Shown here piece after piece: positions 1 to 8,984 of a stretch of DNA of 50,131 nucleotides. This DNA is from Bacteroidales bacterium (lineage in GTDB: Bacteria > Bacteroidota > Bacteroidia > Bacteroidales > UBA3663), in assembly GCA_017449065.1 (NCBI GenBank), contig JAFSKF010000051.1, positions 1-50,131 of the forward strand, in the 5' to 3' direction. The position numbers were made by a program, and so were the translations under genes. How positions within the stretch are numbered: the first letter of the stretch is position 1; each line of letters opens with the position of its first letter. Under the pieces are notes generated by a model. It was not told the origin of the DNA and made no database searches. It saw only the letters and a list, made by a program, of their open reading frames with translations.

Positions 1-136
1 ATGGCGGATATGTCTCTTACGTCTGCTTTCATTTTTTCTTGTTTTAACTATATGAATAACGTGAAAACAGGTCTTTTAGTATTTAAACTTGAGATTTTTT
101 TTGAACTTTTGGTAGTTTTTTATATTCGCTGAATAG

Positions 137-604
137 TTACATTTTAAGAGAGGTATCTTGGTTAGTAACGTTTTGATGTGGATCTCCGAACACTATGGAA
201 TTCCATTGCTTGACTCATGGAATTACACCGATATTCCAGATGGTTATATCCCTAATTCAAGTACTTACCTTAGCGAATTGAACGAAGCCTATGGGACTTC
301 TTTTAAAAGTGTATATCCTGATAGCGAGGGGAACATCACTTATTTCCAGAAGTTTTGTCCTGATGGCGTTCATCCATTCTCAGACCCGACAGGTGAATCC
401 GACAGAATTCTGAATGATATTACTTCTAATCTGTTAGACTCAATTCTTACTAATACAGCTGCCAAAGAAGTTCCCTCTGATACTATTCAAAACGGCAAGA
501 GTTCCCGCTATTATAATATGGAGGGAATAAGTGTCAATGCTAAGGAAAGAAAAGGATTTTTAATAGAACGTGGAGATAAAGGAACCAGGAAAGTCCTTCG
601 TTAA
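137..604 (+). pseudogene. 3' remnant of a secreted SGNH/GDSL-type hydrolase
   Basis: The open frame starts right after an in-frame TAG at 134-136 and has only a TTG (158) as a possible early start, so the N-terminal half with the catalytic Ser block is missing. What remains resembles the end of an SGNH esterase: a YGIPLLDSW stretch and a DGVHPF motif like the block V Asp/His pair. It closes with a tail (SRYYNMEGISVNA, then GFLIERG) of the kind found at the C-terminus of secreted Bacteroidetes proteins. I infer a truncated, probably dead gene. A functional short protein from the TTG is possible but unlikely. Confidence 0.5.
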
Positions 605-694
605 AAGTACATCAACCTTAACTTCTCCATTACTAAAAGCTGGCTAAAGGCTTTTTCCGAGCCATCGCTTGCGAAAATGACATACTTGACAGAT

Positions 695-725
695 AATAAA
701 AGCCGCTGAGAAAATCCCAGCGGCT
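695..725 (-). terminator. Rho-independent terminator of the MNT gene
   Basis: Arms AGCCGCTG (701-708) and CAGCGGCT (718-725) form an 8-bp stem. Read on the minus strand, it is followed by a TTTTATT run (695-701). It lies about 70 bp past the stop codon of the nucleotidyltransferase gene. Confidence 0.7.
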
Positions 726-793
726 CTTGCGTTTGTTAGAACTTCATTAAAGATTCTCGATTTGGTACAATATATTCCAATCGACCTCGATCT

Positions 794-1093
794 CTACGAT
801 GTTCTCTCATAAATCAATTTTCTGTCTTTGTTAACATTATCAATAGCCCAAGGACGGAGGGTGCCTTCTTCAACGAGATCGACTTCACAATGAAGCAAGT
901 CTTCAAGATCGACTTTCATACCAGCAATCTTCATGAGACCAATAGGACCGCTTCGGTCATATTGGACAAGGATGTCGATATCACTCCATGGCCTCTGCTC
1001 GTTGCGCGAGTAAGAGCCAAAGATCCAAGCTTTCAAGACGGGCTGAGTCTTGAAGTATTCAGCTATAAGTTCTTGCATTGCCTTGGTGTTCAT
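794..1093 (-). CDS. MNT-domain nucleotidyltransferase (MntA-like antitoxin)
   Basis: A 99-residue protein starting at MNTKAMQEL. The signature GSYSRNEQRPWSDIDI matches the GSxxR...SDxD active site of minimal nucleotidyltransferases, and the later EVDLV supplies the third acidic position. Family members usually act as antitoxins that AMPylate a HEPN ribonuclease encoded next to them. No HEPN gene is visible on either side: fucI lies upstream and a terminator plus a broken hydrolase lie downstream, so it is an orphan here. An ATG 57 bp further upstream would extend the protein, but its extra residues do not look like the family. The function as an active antitoxin is inferred. Confidence 0.8.
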   Translation of the reverse strand: MNTKAMQELIAEYFKTQPVLKAWIFGSYSRNEQRPWSDIDILVQYDRSGPIGLMKIAGMKVDLEDLLHCEVDLVEEGTLRPWAIDNVNKDRKLIYERTS

Positions 1094-1176
1094 AGGCAGA
1101 GAGTCTTTTGTTTTCGGGCACAAAGATATATTTTTTTGTGCAATTAACAAAGAAAAAGAACAAAAAAGGTTGTTTT

Positions 1177-2994
1177 TTATTTATACAACGCTCCAAAATT
1201 CTGGCAAGCGCGGTAGTCGGCACCTTCTTTGTCCATACCGAAGGCATTCCAGCAGGCAGGGCGGAAGATGTCTTTGTCGGCAACGTTGTGCATGCAGACA
1301 GGGATGCGGAGCATGGAGCAAAGGGTGATGAGGTCGGCACCGATGTGACCATAAACGATGGCTCCGTGATTAGCACCCCAGTTGTTCATCACGCTATAGA
1401 CGTCTTTGAAGGCATCCTTCGACGGATCGAGACGCGGTGTGAACCAAGTGGTGGGCCAGGTCGGGTCGGTGCGCTTGTCGAGAATATCGTTGACGGCAGG
1501 ATCGAGATCAACCGTCCAGCCTTCAGCTAACTGCAAAACAGGACCCAATCCGGCAACGATATTAATGCGCAACATCGTCATCGGCATACCGCCGCGAGTC
1601 AGGAAGTGGGACGAATAGCCTCCGCCACGGAAGTAGTCGCGATCGGCAGGCATCCAACTGGTTGCCTTCAGGCAGGCTTCCACATCCTCCTGATTCATTT
1701 CCCAAGGCGACTTCATGACAGGATTGCCCTGCGCATCGTTCATGGCACCTGTAGCATCGAGCGTGGTGGCTCCTGAATTGATGAGGTGGATGAATCCGTT
1801 GGCGGCCAGTCCTTCAGGACGCTTGCCAGATACACGCTCCACAGAATCCGGACTCCAGTAGGTGCGGATGTCGGAGAACATCACGCCCTTGTTGGTGAGC
1901 AGGTGGGCAAACAGCATGGAAAGACCGTTCAGCGAATCGTTCTCGGTGGCCAGGACCATTGCTTCGCGAATGCCGTTCCAGTCGAAACTGGTGCAGAGCA
2001 TCGACTCCGGGAAATCGAAGTTCGGTTTATAATCGGTCCACTGGCGCTGACCCTGCACGCCTGCCGCAATGGCGTTGTGTCCGATGGCCTCTTCCTTGTA
2101 ACCCATTTCGAGCAACTTGGACGAACCCTGCATCAGGTCGCGGATAATCATCATTGTTTTGACCGTAAACTCCCAGTCGGCATCCTTTTCCTGCCGGTTC
2201 TTGCCCTTGCCTTTGCCGTTGAAGGTCGTCATTGGCGTGCCTGGGAACAATGCCCGGTCTTCGTTGTAGTCGTGCCCTTCGTTCGGTTTGCAGTATTTCT
2301 CCACCCAAGCCATTGCCTTGTTGAATTCCTCCGGGTCGTAGATACCGAAATCCACGCGGCGCAGAATCTCGACCAGCGACACATATTCCGTGCGCATACC
2401 CAAGTACTGCTGCAAGAAATCAGCGTTGACGATAGAGCCGGCAATGCCCATACAGGTGTTGCCCAGACTTAGGTACGACTTGCCACGCATGGTAGCTACC
2501 GCCTGAGCTGCACGGGCGAAACGGAGAATCTTTTCAGCCACATCAGCAGGAATCGAATTGTCCGACAGGTCCTGCACATCGTGACCGTAAATGCCGTAGG
2601 CAGGCAACCCTTTCTGTGCGTGGACCGCCAGAACAGCCGCCAGATAGACTGCACCCGGACGTTCGGTGCCGTTGAAGCCCCAGACGGCTTTCGGATGAAT
2701 CGGATCCATGTCCATCGTTTCCGAACCGTAGCACCAGCAGCTGGTTACGGTGATGGTCGAGCCTACGCCTTCGCGTTCGAACTTCTCGGCGCAAGCCGCA
2801 CTTTCGCCCACACGTCCGATGGTCGTATCTGCAATTACACACTCAACCGGGCTGCCGTCACCGTTCTTCAGATTCGTGCTGATCAGCGTAGCCACAGCTT
2901 TGGCCAATGCCATAGTTTTCTCTTCGAGGCCTTCGCGAATGCCTCCTTGTCGTCCGTCGATGGTGGGACGAATGCCAATTTTAGGATAAGTCAT
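1177..2994 (-). CDS. fucI: L-fucose isomerase
   Basis: A 605-residue protein close to the usual ~590 for FucI, which converts L-fucose to L-fuculose (also D-arabinose to D-ribulose) in the cytoplasm with Mn2+. The N-terminus ([18 protein letters not shown]) is diagnostic. Conserved blocks with metal-ligand positions are visible as ENDSLNG, SDIRTYW and YGHIGAD. It is the last gene of a leftward operon, 12 bp after the SSS symporter and downstream of a DapA-family aldolase. The fuculokinase and fuculose-phosphate aldolase that normally complete the isomerase route are not in this window. Confidence 0.95.
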   Translation of the reverse strand: MTYPKIGIRPTIDGRQGGIREGLEEKTMALAKAVATLISTNLKNGDGSPVECVIADTTIGRVGESAACAEKFEREGVGSTITVTSCWCYGSETMDMDPIHPKAVWGFNGTERPGAVYLAAVLAVHAQKGLPAYGIYGHDVQDLSDNSIPADVAEKILRFARAAQAVATMRGKSYLSLGNTCMGIAGSIVNADFLQQYLGMRTEYVSLVEILRRVDFGIYDPEEFNKAMAWVEKYCKPNEGHDYNEDRALFPGTPMTTFNGKGKGKNRQEKDADWEFTVKTMMIIRDLMQGSSKLLEMGYKEEAIGHNAIAAGVQGQRQWTDYKPNFDFPESMLCTSFDWNGIREAMVLATENDSLNGLSMLFAHLLTNKGVMFSDIRTYWSPDSVERVSGKRPEGLAANGFIHLINSGATTLDATGAMNDAQGNPVMKSPWEMNQEDVEACLKATSWMPADRDYFRGGGYSSHFLTRGGMPMTMLRINIVAGLGPVLQLAEGWTVDLDPAVNDILDKRTDPTWPTTWFTPRLDPSKDAFKDVYSVMNNWGANHGAIVYGHIGADLITLCSMLRIPVCMHNVADKDIFRPACWNAFGMDKEGADYRACQNFGALYK

Positions 2995-3006
2995 AAGATT
3001 TGCGGT

Positions 3007-4533
3007 TTATGGTTTAAGATGATTTCTTCTGATTAACAACGTCAGCGTGAAGCCAACTACAAAGATAGTAACGGTGCCCAAGACGATGGCCAGATACTCG
3101 TGCAAGCCGGGATCGAGCAGACCGAGCCACTTCCAGGCAGAAATCCAGGCAATCACGGCAAAGCCGCACAATACGCCCAGCACCGCGTGGATGTTTTGCA
3201 CCTTGCGGGAGAGATAGCCCAACAGGAACAGACCCAACATGCCGCCCGAGAAGATGCTGGAGAGCTTCCACCAGGCATCGAGAATGCTATCGACATTCAC
3301 CAGCGCCAGTGCCACCAGAATGCCCAGCACACCGATAACGACCGAACTCAGCTTCAGAACCAGCAGGTGCTCGCGGTCTCCGATCTCGTCGGGATGTTGC
3401 TTGTGGCGGCTATGCACATGCCGTCGCATACGCATCCAGTAGTCGGTGAGGATGATGGTGGAACACGAGGTGACGGAAGTCGCCACCGTGCTCATGCCTG
3501 CTGCAAAAACCGAAGCGATGAGCAGACCCGTCAGACCTGTAGGCAGTACGTTCACCATAAAGTAGGGGAAGACGTAATCGGTTTTGCCTGCCGCCTCGAA
3601 TGCTGCCACCTGAGCGTCGGGGAACACGCGATAGTAGCTGTAGAGGCAAGTGCCGATGAGAAAGAATACGGCTGAAACCGGAATATAGAGCCAGCCACCG
3701 AACAGCGCCGCATGTTTGGCTTCCTGCTCGGTCTTGGCGGTGTGATAGCGCTGCACGTAGTTCTGGTCGATGCCGTAGTTCTGCAGGTTGATGAAGATGC
3801 CGTAGATGAGGCACACCCAGAAGGTGGAATGCGCCCAGTCGAACACCTCGAACGAACCTAACGAGAACTTGCATCGGTCGGTGGCGGGGTCGATGGTATT
3901 CCAGGCAATTTGGAAAGCCTGCTGAGGACCTTCGGGCATTGAGAACAGCAGCACACTCAGGCAGACCAACGCACCCGCAATGAGGATGAATCCCTGCACG
4001 GCTTCTGTCCAAATAACCGCCTTCATGCCGCCCAGCATCGAATAGAAAATGATCGCCACCGACGTCACCACGATGACAGTTCGCAGATCCCAGCCCATCA
4101 GGATATTCATCGGCATGGCCAGCAGAAACAGAATGGAACCCATGCGGGCAATCTGGGTGAGCAGATAGCAGGCAGAAGCATAGATGCGCGCCCAGGCACC
4201 GAAACGTTCCTCCAGAAAAGCGTAGGCAGACACGGAGTTCAGGCTGCGGTAGAAAGGTACGAACCATCGGGCAGCAATCCAGCAGGCAATGGGGATGCTG
4301 AGTCCGAAGACGAACGGGTTCCAGTCGCCGGCATACGATTTGCCGGGATTGCCCAAATAGCTGATGCTGCTGACGTAGGTGGAGAAGATGCTCATGCCGA
4401 CCACCCAACCCGGAATGCTGCGTCCGGCGTTGGTGAACTCCTTCGCGCTGGTGCCTTTCTTATAGAACAGGCTGCCCATCAGGACGATGCCGCCTGTGAA
4501 GATCAGGAAAACAATCAGGTCAATAATATTCAT
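3007..4533 (-). CDS. Sodium:solute symporter (SSS family)
   Basis: A 508-residue integral membrane protein with about 13 hydrophobic segments along its whole length. It is an SSS-family Na+-coupled transporter by its N-terminal region (TNAGRSIPGWVVGMSIFSTY) and the SVFAAGMSTVATSVTS stretch typical of the SSS core. It sits 21 bp after the aldolase gene and 12 bp before fucI in one operon. The substrate is probably a sugar or sugar acid of the fucose pathway, although sialic-acid symporters are also paired with DapA-family lyases. The divergent operon has its own FucP, so this second transporter may serve a related substrate. Substrate assignment is inference. Confidence 0.85.
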   Translation of the reverse strand: MNIIDLIVFLIFTGGIVLMGSLFYKKGTSAKEFTNAGRSIPGWVVGMSIFSTYVSSISYLGNPGKSYAGDWNPFVFGLSIPIACWIAARWFVPFYRSLNSVSAYAFLEERFGAWARIYASACYLLTQIARMGSILFLLAMPMNILMGWDLRTVIVVTSVAIIFYSMLGGMKAVIWTEAVQGFILIAGALVCLSVLLFSMPEGPQQAFQIAWNTIDPATDRCKFSLGSFEVFDWAHSTFWVCLIYGIFINLQNYGIDQNYVQRYHTAKTEQEAKHAALFGGWLYIPVSAVFFLIGTCLYSYYRVFPDAQVAAFEAAGKTDYVFPYFMVNVLPTGLTGLLIASVFAAGMSTVATSVTSCSTIILTDYWMRMRRHVHSRHKQHPDEIGDREHLLVLKLSSVVIGVLGILVALALVNVDSILDAWWKLSSIFSGGMLGLFLLGYLSRKVQNIHAVLGVLCGFAVIAWISAWKWLGLLDPGLHEYLAIVLGTVTIFVVGFTLTLLIRRNHLKP

Positions 4534-4554
4534 GGCAGGGACGGATGGTCGGGA

Positions 4555-5490
4555 TTAAAAGATGTCAAGTTTTCCGTTCCGGATCGGGAGCGCCTCAAGC
4601 GCTTGCCGCACTTTGTCGCGTTCGGGCTGGTTGAACTTATAGAAAGGCGATGCCACGAAATCGTCGTCGATGACGCCTAACAGCGAGCAGGCGCATTTCA
4701 GGCCTTTCAGGTAGCTGGAGCCGTGCTTTCCGATGTTGTAAATCGACGAAGAGATCTTCATGATGTAGTATTGCAGGCGACGCATTTCTGCGATGTCCTG
4801 CTTCAGGGCGGCATTGTACATCGCCACATACAGTTCGGGGAACATATTGGCACCGCCGTTGATGCCTCCGTGTCCGCCCATCAGCACGCATTCGCCCGTG
4901 ATCTCTTCGGGTCCGCACAACATGGCGAAATCCTGACGACCGCTTTCCTGCACCGCAAACATCACGCTCTGGAAATAGACCGCATTGGCGCTCGAATCCT
5001 TCAGTCCCACCACTTGCGGCATCTGGGCCAGACGGGCCACCGTTGCAGGAGCAAAGTTCACCTTCACGTGCGAGGGCATATTATAAAGGAAGACGGGAAG
5101 GGGCAGTTGCGGCACGAGTTCCTCGTAGAATTGCGCCAATTCGGGCTGACCGGTGGCAAAATAGTAGGGAGGAGCACTCACCAGACCTGTGGCTCCGCAT
5201 TCGACGGCAATCCGGGCGAGGTTGATCGATTCGACAATCGAGGTATCGGTGATGCAGACCAGAACCGGCAGGCGTCCGGCATTCAGACGGCAGGTTTCCC
5301 GGATCATCTGCTGTCGCACCCGATAGGAAAGCGACTGTTCTTCGCCCGTAGTGCCCAGAATGAAAAGTCCGTGCACGCCACCCTCAGTCAGGTGGTTAAT
5401 CAGACGTTCCAGAGATTTGACATCGACGTGCTCGTTGTCGATAAGGGGAGTGACGAGCGGGGGAATGATTCCGCAAAGAGGTTGTTCCAT
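4555..5490 (-). CDS. DapA/NanA-superfamily aldolase
   Basis: A 311-residue class I (Schiff-base) aldolase of the dihydrodipicolinate synthase/N-acetylneuraminate lyase superfamily. Visible are the pyruvate-carboxylate loop GTTGEE, the catalytic Tyr in LYNMP and the Schiff-base Lys in VVGLKDSSAN. The first gene of the leftward operon, it has its own promoter. In this setting a likely job is splitting a 2-keto-3-deoxy sugar acid, for example 2-keto-3-deoxy-L-fuconate, to pyruvate and L-lactaldehyde. True DapA is unlikely given the neighbours. N-acetylneuraminate lyase is the main alternative, but no other sialic-acid gene is present. Confidence 0.85.
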   Translation of the reverse strand: MEQPLCGIIPPLVTPLIDNEHVDVKSLERLINHLTEGGVHGLFILGTTGEEQSLSYRVRQQMIRETCRLNAGRLPVLVCITDTSIVESINLARIAVECGATGLVSAPPYYFATGQPELAQFYEELVPQLPLPVFLYNMPSHVKVNFAPATVARLAQMPQVVGLKDSSANAVYFQSVMFAVQESGRQDFAMLCGPEEITGECVLMGGHGGINGGANMFPELYVAMYNAALKQDIAEMRRLQYYIMKISSSIYNIGKHGSSYLKGLKCACSLLGVIDDDFVASPFYKFNQPERDKVRQALEALPIRNGKLDIF

Positions 5491-5527
5491 TTGTCAAGGT
5501 TAGTTAGGGTAGTATTCAATTCCGGCA

Positions 5528-5557
5528 CAAAGGTACAGAAAAAAACATAAAAAACAA
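5528..5557 (-). promoter_or_regulatory. Bacteroidetes promoter for the aldolase-SSS-fucI operon
   Basis: On the minus strand a -7 box TACCTTTG (5528-5535) lies 19 bp from a -33 TTG (5555-5557), which fits the sigma-ABfr consensus. It gives a leader of roughly 30 nt before the aldolase start at 5490. Confidence 0.65.
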
Positions 5558-5607
5558 GAAGAACGGCATAAAAAAGAATGATTTTCTTCCTAAATTTCAA
5601 CAAATAC

Positions 5608-5638
5608 TTGCATTTATAAAATATTCGCCTTAACTTTG
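5608..5638 (+). promoter_or_regulatory. Bacteroidetes promoter for the fucP operon
   Basis: A -33 TTG (5608-5610), 20-bp spacer and -7 TAACTTTG (5631-5638), 45 bp before the fucP start. It is back to back with the opposite promoter, so one regulator binding between 5536 and 5607 could control both arms. Confidence 0.7.
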
Positions 5639-5682
5639 CGACGCTTTTTGTCTAACTGAAAAACAAAACTTAATCGAGTACA

Positions 5683-7005
5683 ATGAAAGCAAACGAAAGC
5701 AGAACCATTTTGCACTATAACGGAGTCAGTTACGTTGTTCCGTTTGTGCTCATCACCAGTCTTTTTGCCCTGTGGGGCTTTGCCAACGATATCACCAACC
5801 CGATGGTGGCGGCTTTTCAGACCGTGATGGAACTGTCTGCACGAAAGGCATCGATGGTGCAGTTCGCCTTCTATGGCGGTTATGCCACGATGGCGATTCC
5901 GGCAGCCTTGTTTATCCGCAAGTACAGCTACAAGAGCGGTGTGTTATTAGGATTGGCGCTCTATGCCGTAGGTGCTTTCCTGTTCATCCCCGCCGCATCG
6001 TTCCAGAACTTCACGTTCTTTTGCTTTTCTTTGTATATCCTGACCTTCGGTTTGGCTTTCCTCGAAACTACCGCCAATCCGTACATCCTCTCATTAGGAT
6101 CGAAGGCAAGTTCCACCCGGCGCCTCAATATGGCGCAGTCGTTCAACCCGATGGGTTCGCTTTGCGGTATGGCAGTAGCGAGCCAGATTGTGTTGCCCAA
6201 CCTTTGGAGCGACCGTCGCAACGAGGCCGGAGAAATCATTTTCTATTCGCTGAGCGATGCTGAGAAGGCAGAAATCCGTTTGCACGATCTGGCAGTCATC
6301 CGCGATCCTTATGTCTGCATCGGCATCGTCGTCCTGATTGTGCTTGTGATTATCGCCCTTGCCAAGATGCCCGATACGGCAGGCAGTCACGAAAAGGTGT
6401 CGGCCAAGAAATCGTTGCAAACCTTGTGGCACAATTCCGTCTATCGGGAAGGCGTGCTGGCTCAGGTGTTCTATGTGGCTGCCCAGATTATGGTTTGGAC
6501 CTTCATCATCCAGTATGCTGAACGATTGGGCATGAGCAAGGCCACCGCGCAGAACTACAACATTGTGGCCATGTGTTTCTTCCTGTCTGCCCGATTTATT
6601 GCCACTTTCCTGATGCGCTATTTCAACGGACGCCTCCTGCTGACCTGCTTCGGTATCGGTGCGGCATGTGCTTCGTTGGGCACTATCCTCATCGATGGCA
6701 TCAATGGCCTGTATTGCCTGATTGCCATCAGTTTCTTCATGTCGCTGATGTTCCCGACCATCTATGGTATTGCCCTCGAAAACGTGTCGGCAGAAGATTC
6801 CACCTTGGGTGCCGCTTTCCTGGTGATGGCGATTGTGGGAGGTTCGATCTTCCCGCCTTTGCAGGGCAGCATCATCGATGCCGGTGGCGCAGAGCATATT
6901 ATCTGCGGCTTGCCAAGTGTGAATTTCAGCTACATCCTCCCGCTCTTGTGCTTCGTCTTCATCACGTGGTACGGCTGGAGGAGCTATAGAAAAAGAGCAA
7001 TATAA
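5683..7005 (+). CDS. fucP: L-fucose:H+ symporter
   Basis: A 440-residue major-facilitator permease with about 12 membrane segments. The stretch LWGFANDITNPMVAAF is the hallmark of FucP and its close relatives, and the central ETTANPYILSLG also fits. It imports L-fucose with protons across the inner membrane. First gene of the rightward operon, 12 bp before the amidohydrolase, and it has a clear promoter. Glucose/galactose permeases of the same subfamily are the alternative, but fucI in the divergent operon supports fucose. Confidence 0.92.
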   Translation: MKANESRTILHYNGVSYVVPFVLITSLFALWGFANDITNPMVAAFQTVMELSARKASMVQFAFYGGYATMAIPAALFIRKYSYKSGVLLGLALYAVGAFLFIPAASFQNFTFFCFSLYILTFGLAFLETTANPYILSLGSKASSTRRLNMAQSFNPMGSLCGMAVASQIVLPNLWSDRRNEAGEIIFYSLSDAEKAEIRLHDLAVIRDPYVCIGIVVLIVLVIIALAKMPDTAGSHEKVSAKKSLQTLWHNSVYREGVLAQVFYVAAQIMVWTFIIQYAERLGMSKATAQNYNIVAMCFFLSARFIATFLMRYFNGRLLLTCFGIGAACASLGTILIDGINGLYCLIAISFFMSLMFPTIYGIALENVSAEDSTLGAAFLVMAIVGGSIFPPLQGSIIDAGGAEHIICGLPSVNFSYILPLLCFVFITWYGWRSYRKRAI

Positions 7006-7017
7006 TTCCTGATAAGT

Positions 7018-7971
7018 ATGGTAATAATCGATGCACATTCGCATCTTTGGATGCACCAGAATACAACGGTCGATGGGAAAACCATCCGCACTTGTTCACC
7101 CAATGGCAGCCGTTCGGTTTTTATGGGAGAAGTGGTGCAGATGCTACCTCCTTTTATGGTGGAAGGACAAAATACAGCCCGCATTTTTTTGAGCAACATG
7201 GATTATGCCCAAGTGGGAGCTGCCGTAGTGGTGCAGGAGATGATCGACGGCTTGCAGAATAACTATTTGCTCGAGGTGCAGCAGGACCATCCCAATCGTT
7301 TCTTCTGTTACGGTATGCCGGAGCTTCGGTCGGAAATGCGACGTCCTTTGGGCTTGGGTACGCCGGTCGAACAGACCAAAATGCTGCTCAATATGGGTTT
7401 CAAGGGAATTGCCCTGCCTGGGCACCGCTTGTTCGCTCCGGGTTCAAAGCTCTGCATCGACAGCACCGAGATGCTTGAGGTGTATGAGCTTATTGAGGAA
7501 CGAGACGGCTATCTTTCGATTTGTCTCTATGAGGGCGACTATCATTGTGCTGCGATGGAGCAGATCATCAAGCAGTTCCCGAATCTGAAGATTGTGATCG
7601 GTCATTTCGGGATGGTGACCAAGAAAGGCTGGCAGAAGCAGATCGAACTTGCCCGACACAAGAACGTATATGTGGAGAGCGGAGGCATCACATGGCTCTT
7701 CAATAGCGAATTTTATCCGTTCAAGGGTGCTGTCCGCGCCATCCGCGAAGCCATCGATCTGGTGGGCGTGAAGAAACTGATGTGGGGCTCCGACTATCCG
7801 CGCACCATCACGGCCATTACCTATAAGATGAGCTACGACTTCATTTTGCGCGATCCGGAACAGTTGCTCACCCAAGAGGAGAAGGAAGCCTTCCTCGGGT
7901 TGAACGCCAAGCGCCTGTATGGCTTCAAGAATTTGCCTGAATTACCCTATATTAAAAATATGTCTGAATGA
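7018..7971 (+). CDS. Amidohydrolase family 2 protein, candidate sugar lactonase
   Basis: A 317-residue TIM-barrel hydrolase of the amidohydrolase 2 family. Metal-binding motifs are DAHSH at residues 5-9, VIGHFGM in the middle and WGSDYPRT near the C-terminus. Family members include L-fucono-1,5-lactonase and L-rhamnono-lactonase as well as decarboxylases. Position between fucP and a sugar-type alcohol dehydrogenase makes lactone hydrolysis to L-fuconate the best guess, but this is inferred. It overlaps the next gene by 4 bp (ATGA), indicating coupled translation. Confidence 0.8.
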   Translation: MVIIDAHSHLWMHQNTTVDGKTIRTCSPNGSRSVFMGEVVQMLPPFMVEGQNTARIFLSNMDYAQVGAAVVVQEMIDGLQNNYLLEVQQDHPNRFFCYGMPELRSEMRRPLGLGTPVEQTKMLLNMGFKGIALPGHRLFAPGSKLCIDSTEMLEVYELIEERDGYLSICLYEGDYHCAAMEQIIKQFPNLKIVIGHFGMVTKKGWQKQIELARHKNVYVESGGITWLFNSEFYPFKGAVRAIREAIDLVGVKKLMWGSDYPRTITAITYKMSYDFILRDPEQLLTQEEKEAFLGLNAKRLYGFKNLPELPYIKNMSE

Positions 7972-8984
7972 AAGCTCTACAAATCACGGGTCTGAAACAG
8001 ATCCAATGCGTCGATCTTCCCAAGCCGTCGGTCAAGGCAGGAGAGGTGTTACTGAAACTCAGGTATGTGGGTTTCTGTGGAAGTGACCTGAATACGTTCC
8101 TGGGTCGGAACACGATGGCGAAACCGAATGTCATTCCCGGTCACGAAATCGGTGCCGAGATTACCCAAGTGGGCGAGGAATGTCCTTCGGATCTACAAGT
8201 GGGACAGATCGTGACAGTTAATCCTTATACCAACTGCGGACATTGCGCTTCGTGCCGCAACGGACGCTACAACGCCTGTCAGCACAACGAGACTTTGGGT
8301 GTGCAGCGCGACGGAGCGATGTCGGAGTTCGTCGTTGTGCCTTGGGAAAAGGTGATTCCCGTGAAGGATATCTCGGTGCGCGATGCCGCCTTGATTGAAC
8401 CTATGTCGGTGGGCTTCCATGCGGTGAGTCGCGGACAGGTGTCGGACATCGATGTCGTTCTGGTGCTGGGTTGCGGAATGGTCGGCTTGGGAGCTATCAT
8501 CCGTTGTGTACAGCGAGGAGCAACTGTGATTGCCGTCGATCTCAGTCAGGAGAAGCTCGATCTCGCCATGAAGGCGGGTGCTGCCTATGGTATCAATTCG
8601 ACAAAGGAGAATATTCTGGAAAAGGTGATGGAATATACCGATGGCATGGGAGCTGATGTGGTGATCGAGGCGGTAGGTTCGCCCATCACTTACGTTTCGG
8701 CCATCGATGCGGTGTCGTTTACGGGCAGAGTGGTTTGCATCGGTTATGCCAAGAGCGACGTTTCGTTCCAGACAAAATATTTTGTGCAGAAGGAACTTGA
8801 CATCCGTGGTTCGCGCAACGCGATGCCTTCCGATTTCCGCGCAGTTATCCATTATATGCAGAACACCCGCCAGAGCATGGATCCGTTTGTTTCGGGCATC
8901 GTCAAGCCGGAACTGGCGCAGCAGACGCTCGAACAATGGGCAGCCAATCCTGGGCAGGTCTTCCGCATTTTGGTGGAATTCTAA
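7968..8984 (+). CDS. Zinc-dependent alcohol dehydrogenase (MDR family)
   Basis: A 338-residue medium-chain dehydrogenase. Catalytic zinc ligands appear in VGFCGSDLN and PGHEIG; the structural zinc site is the four-Cys run CGHCASCRNGRYNAC; the Rossmann motif is LGCGMVGLGA. Relatives include sorbitol, threonine and L-galactonate 5-dehydrogenases. In the fucose locus it may oxidise L-fucose to the lactone or a later acid intermediate. The exact substrate cannot be read from the sequence. It is the last gene of the rightward operon and ends 4 bp into the convergent phosphatase gene. Confidence 0.88.
   Translation: MKALQITGLKQIQCVDLPKPSVKAGEVLLKLRYVGFCGSDLNTFLGRNTMAKPNVIPGHEIGAEITQVGEECPSDLQVGQIVTVNPYTNCGHCASCRNGRYNACQHNETLGVQRDGAMSEFVVVPWEKVIPVKDISVRDAALIEPMSVGFHAVSRGQVSDIDVVLVLGCGMVGLGAIIRCVQRGATVIAVDLSQEKLDLAMKAGAAYGINSTKENILEKVMEYTDGMGADVVIEAVGSPITYVSAIDAVSFTGRVVCIGYAKSDVSFQTKYFVQKELDIRGSRNAMPSDFRAVIHYMQNTRQSMDPFVSGIVKPELAQQTLEQWAANPGQVFRILVEF

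Noticed and set aside
1..132. 43-codon frame starting at base 1
   Set aside because: Hydrophobic and AT-rich with no recognisable feature; probably chance.
4555..5490. Sialic-acid lyase in a nan operon
   Set aside because: No epimerase, kinase or sialidase nearby; the neighbours are fucose genes. Kept only as an alternative.
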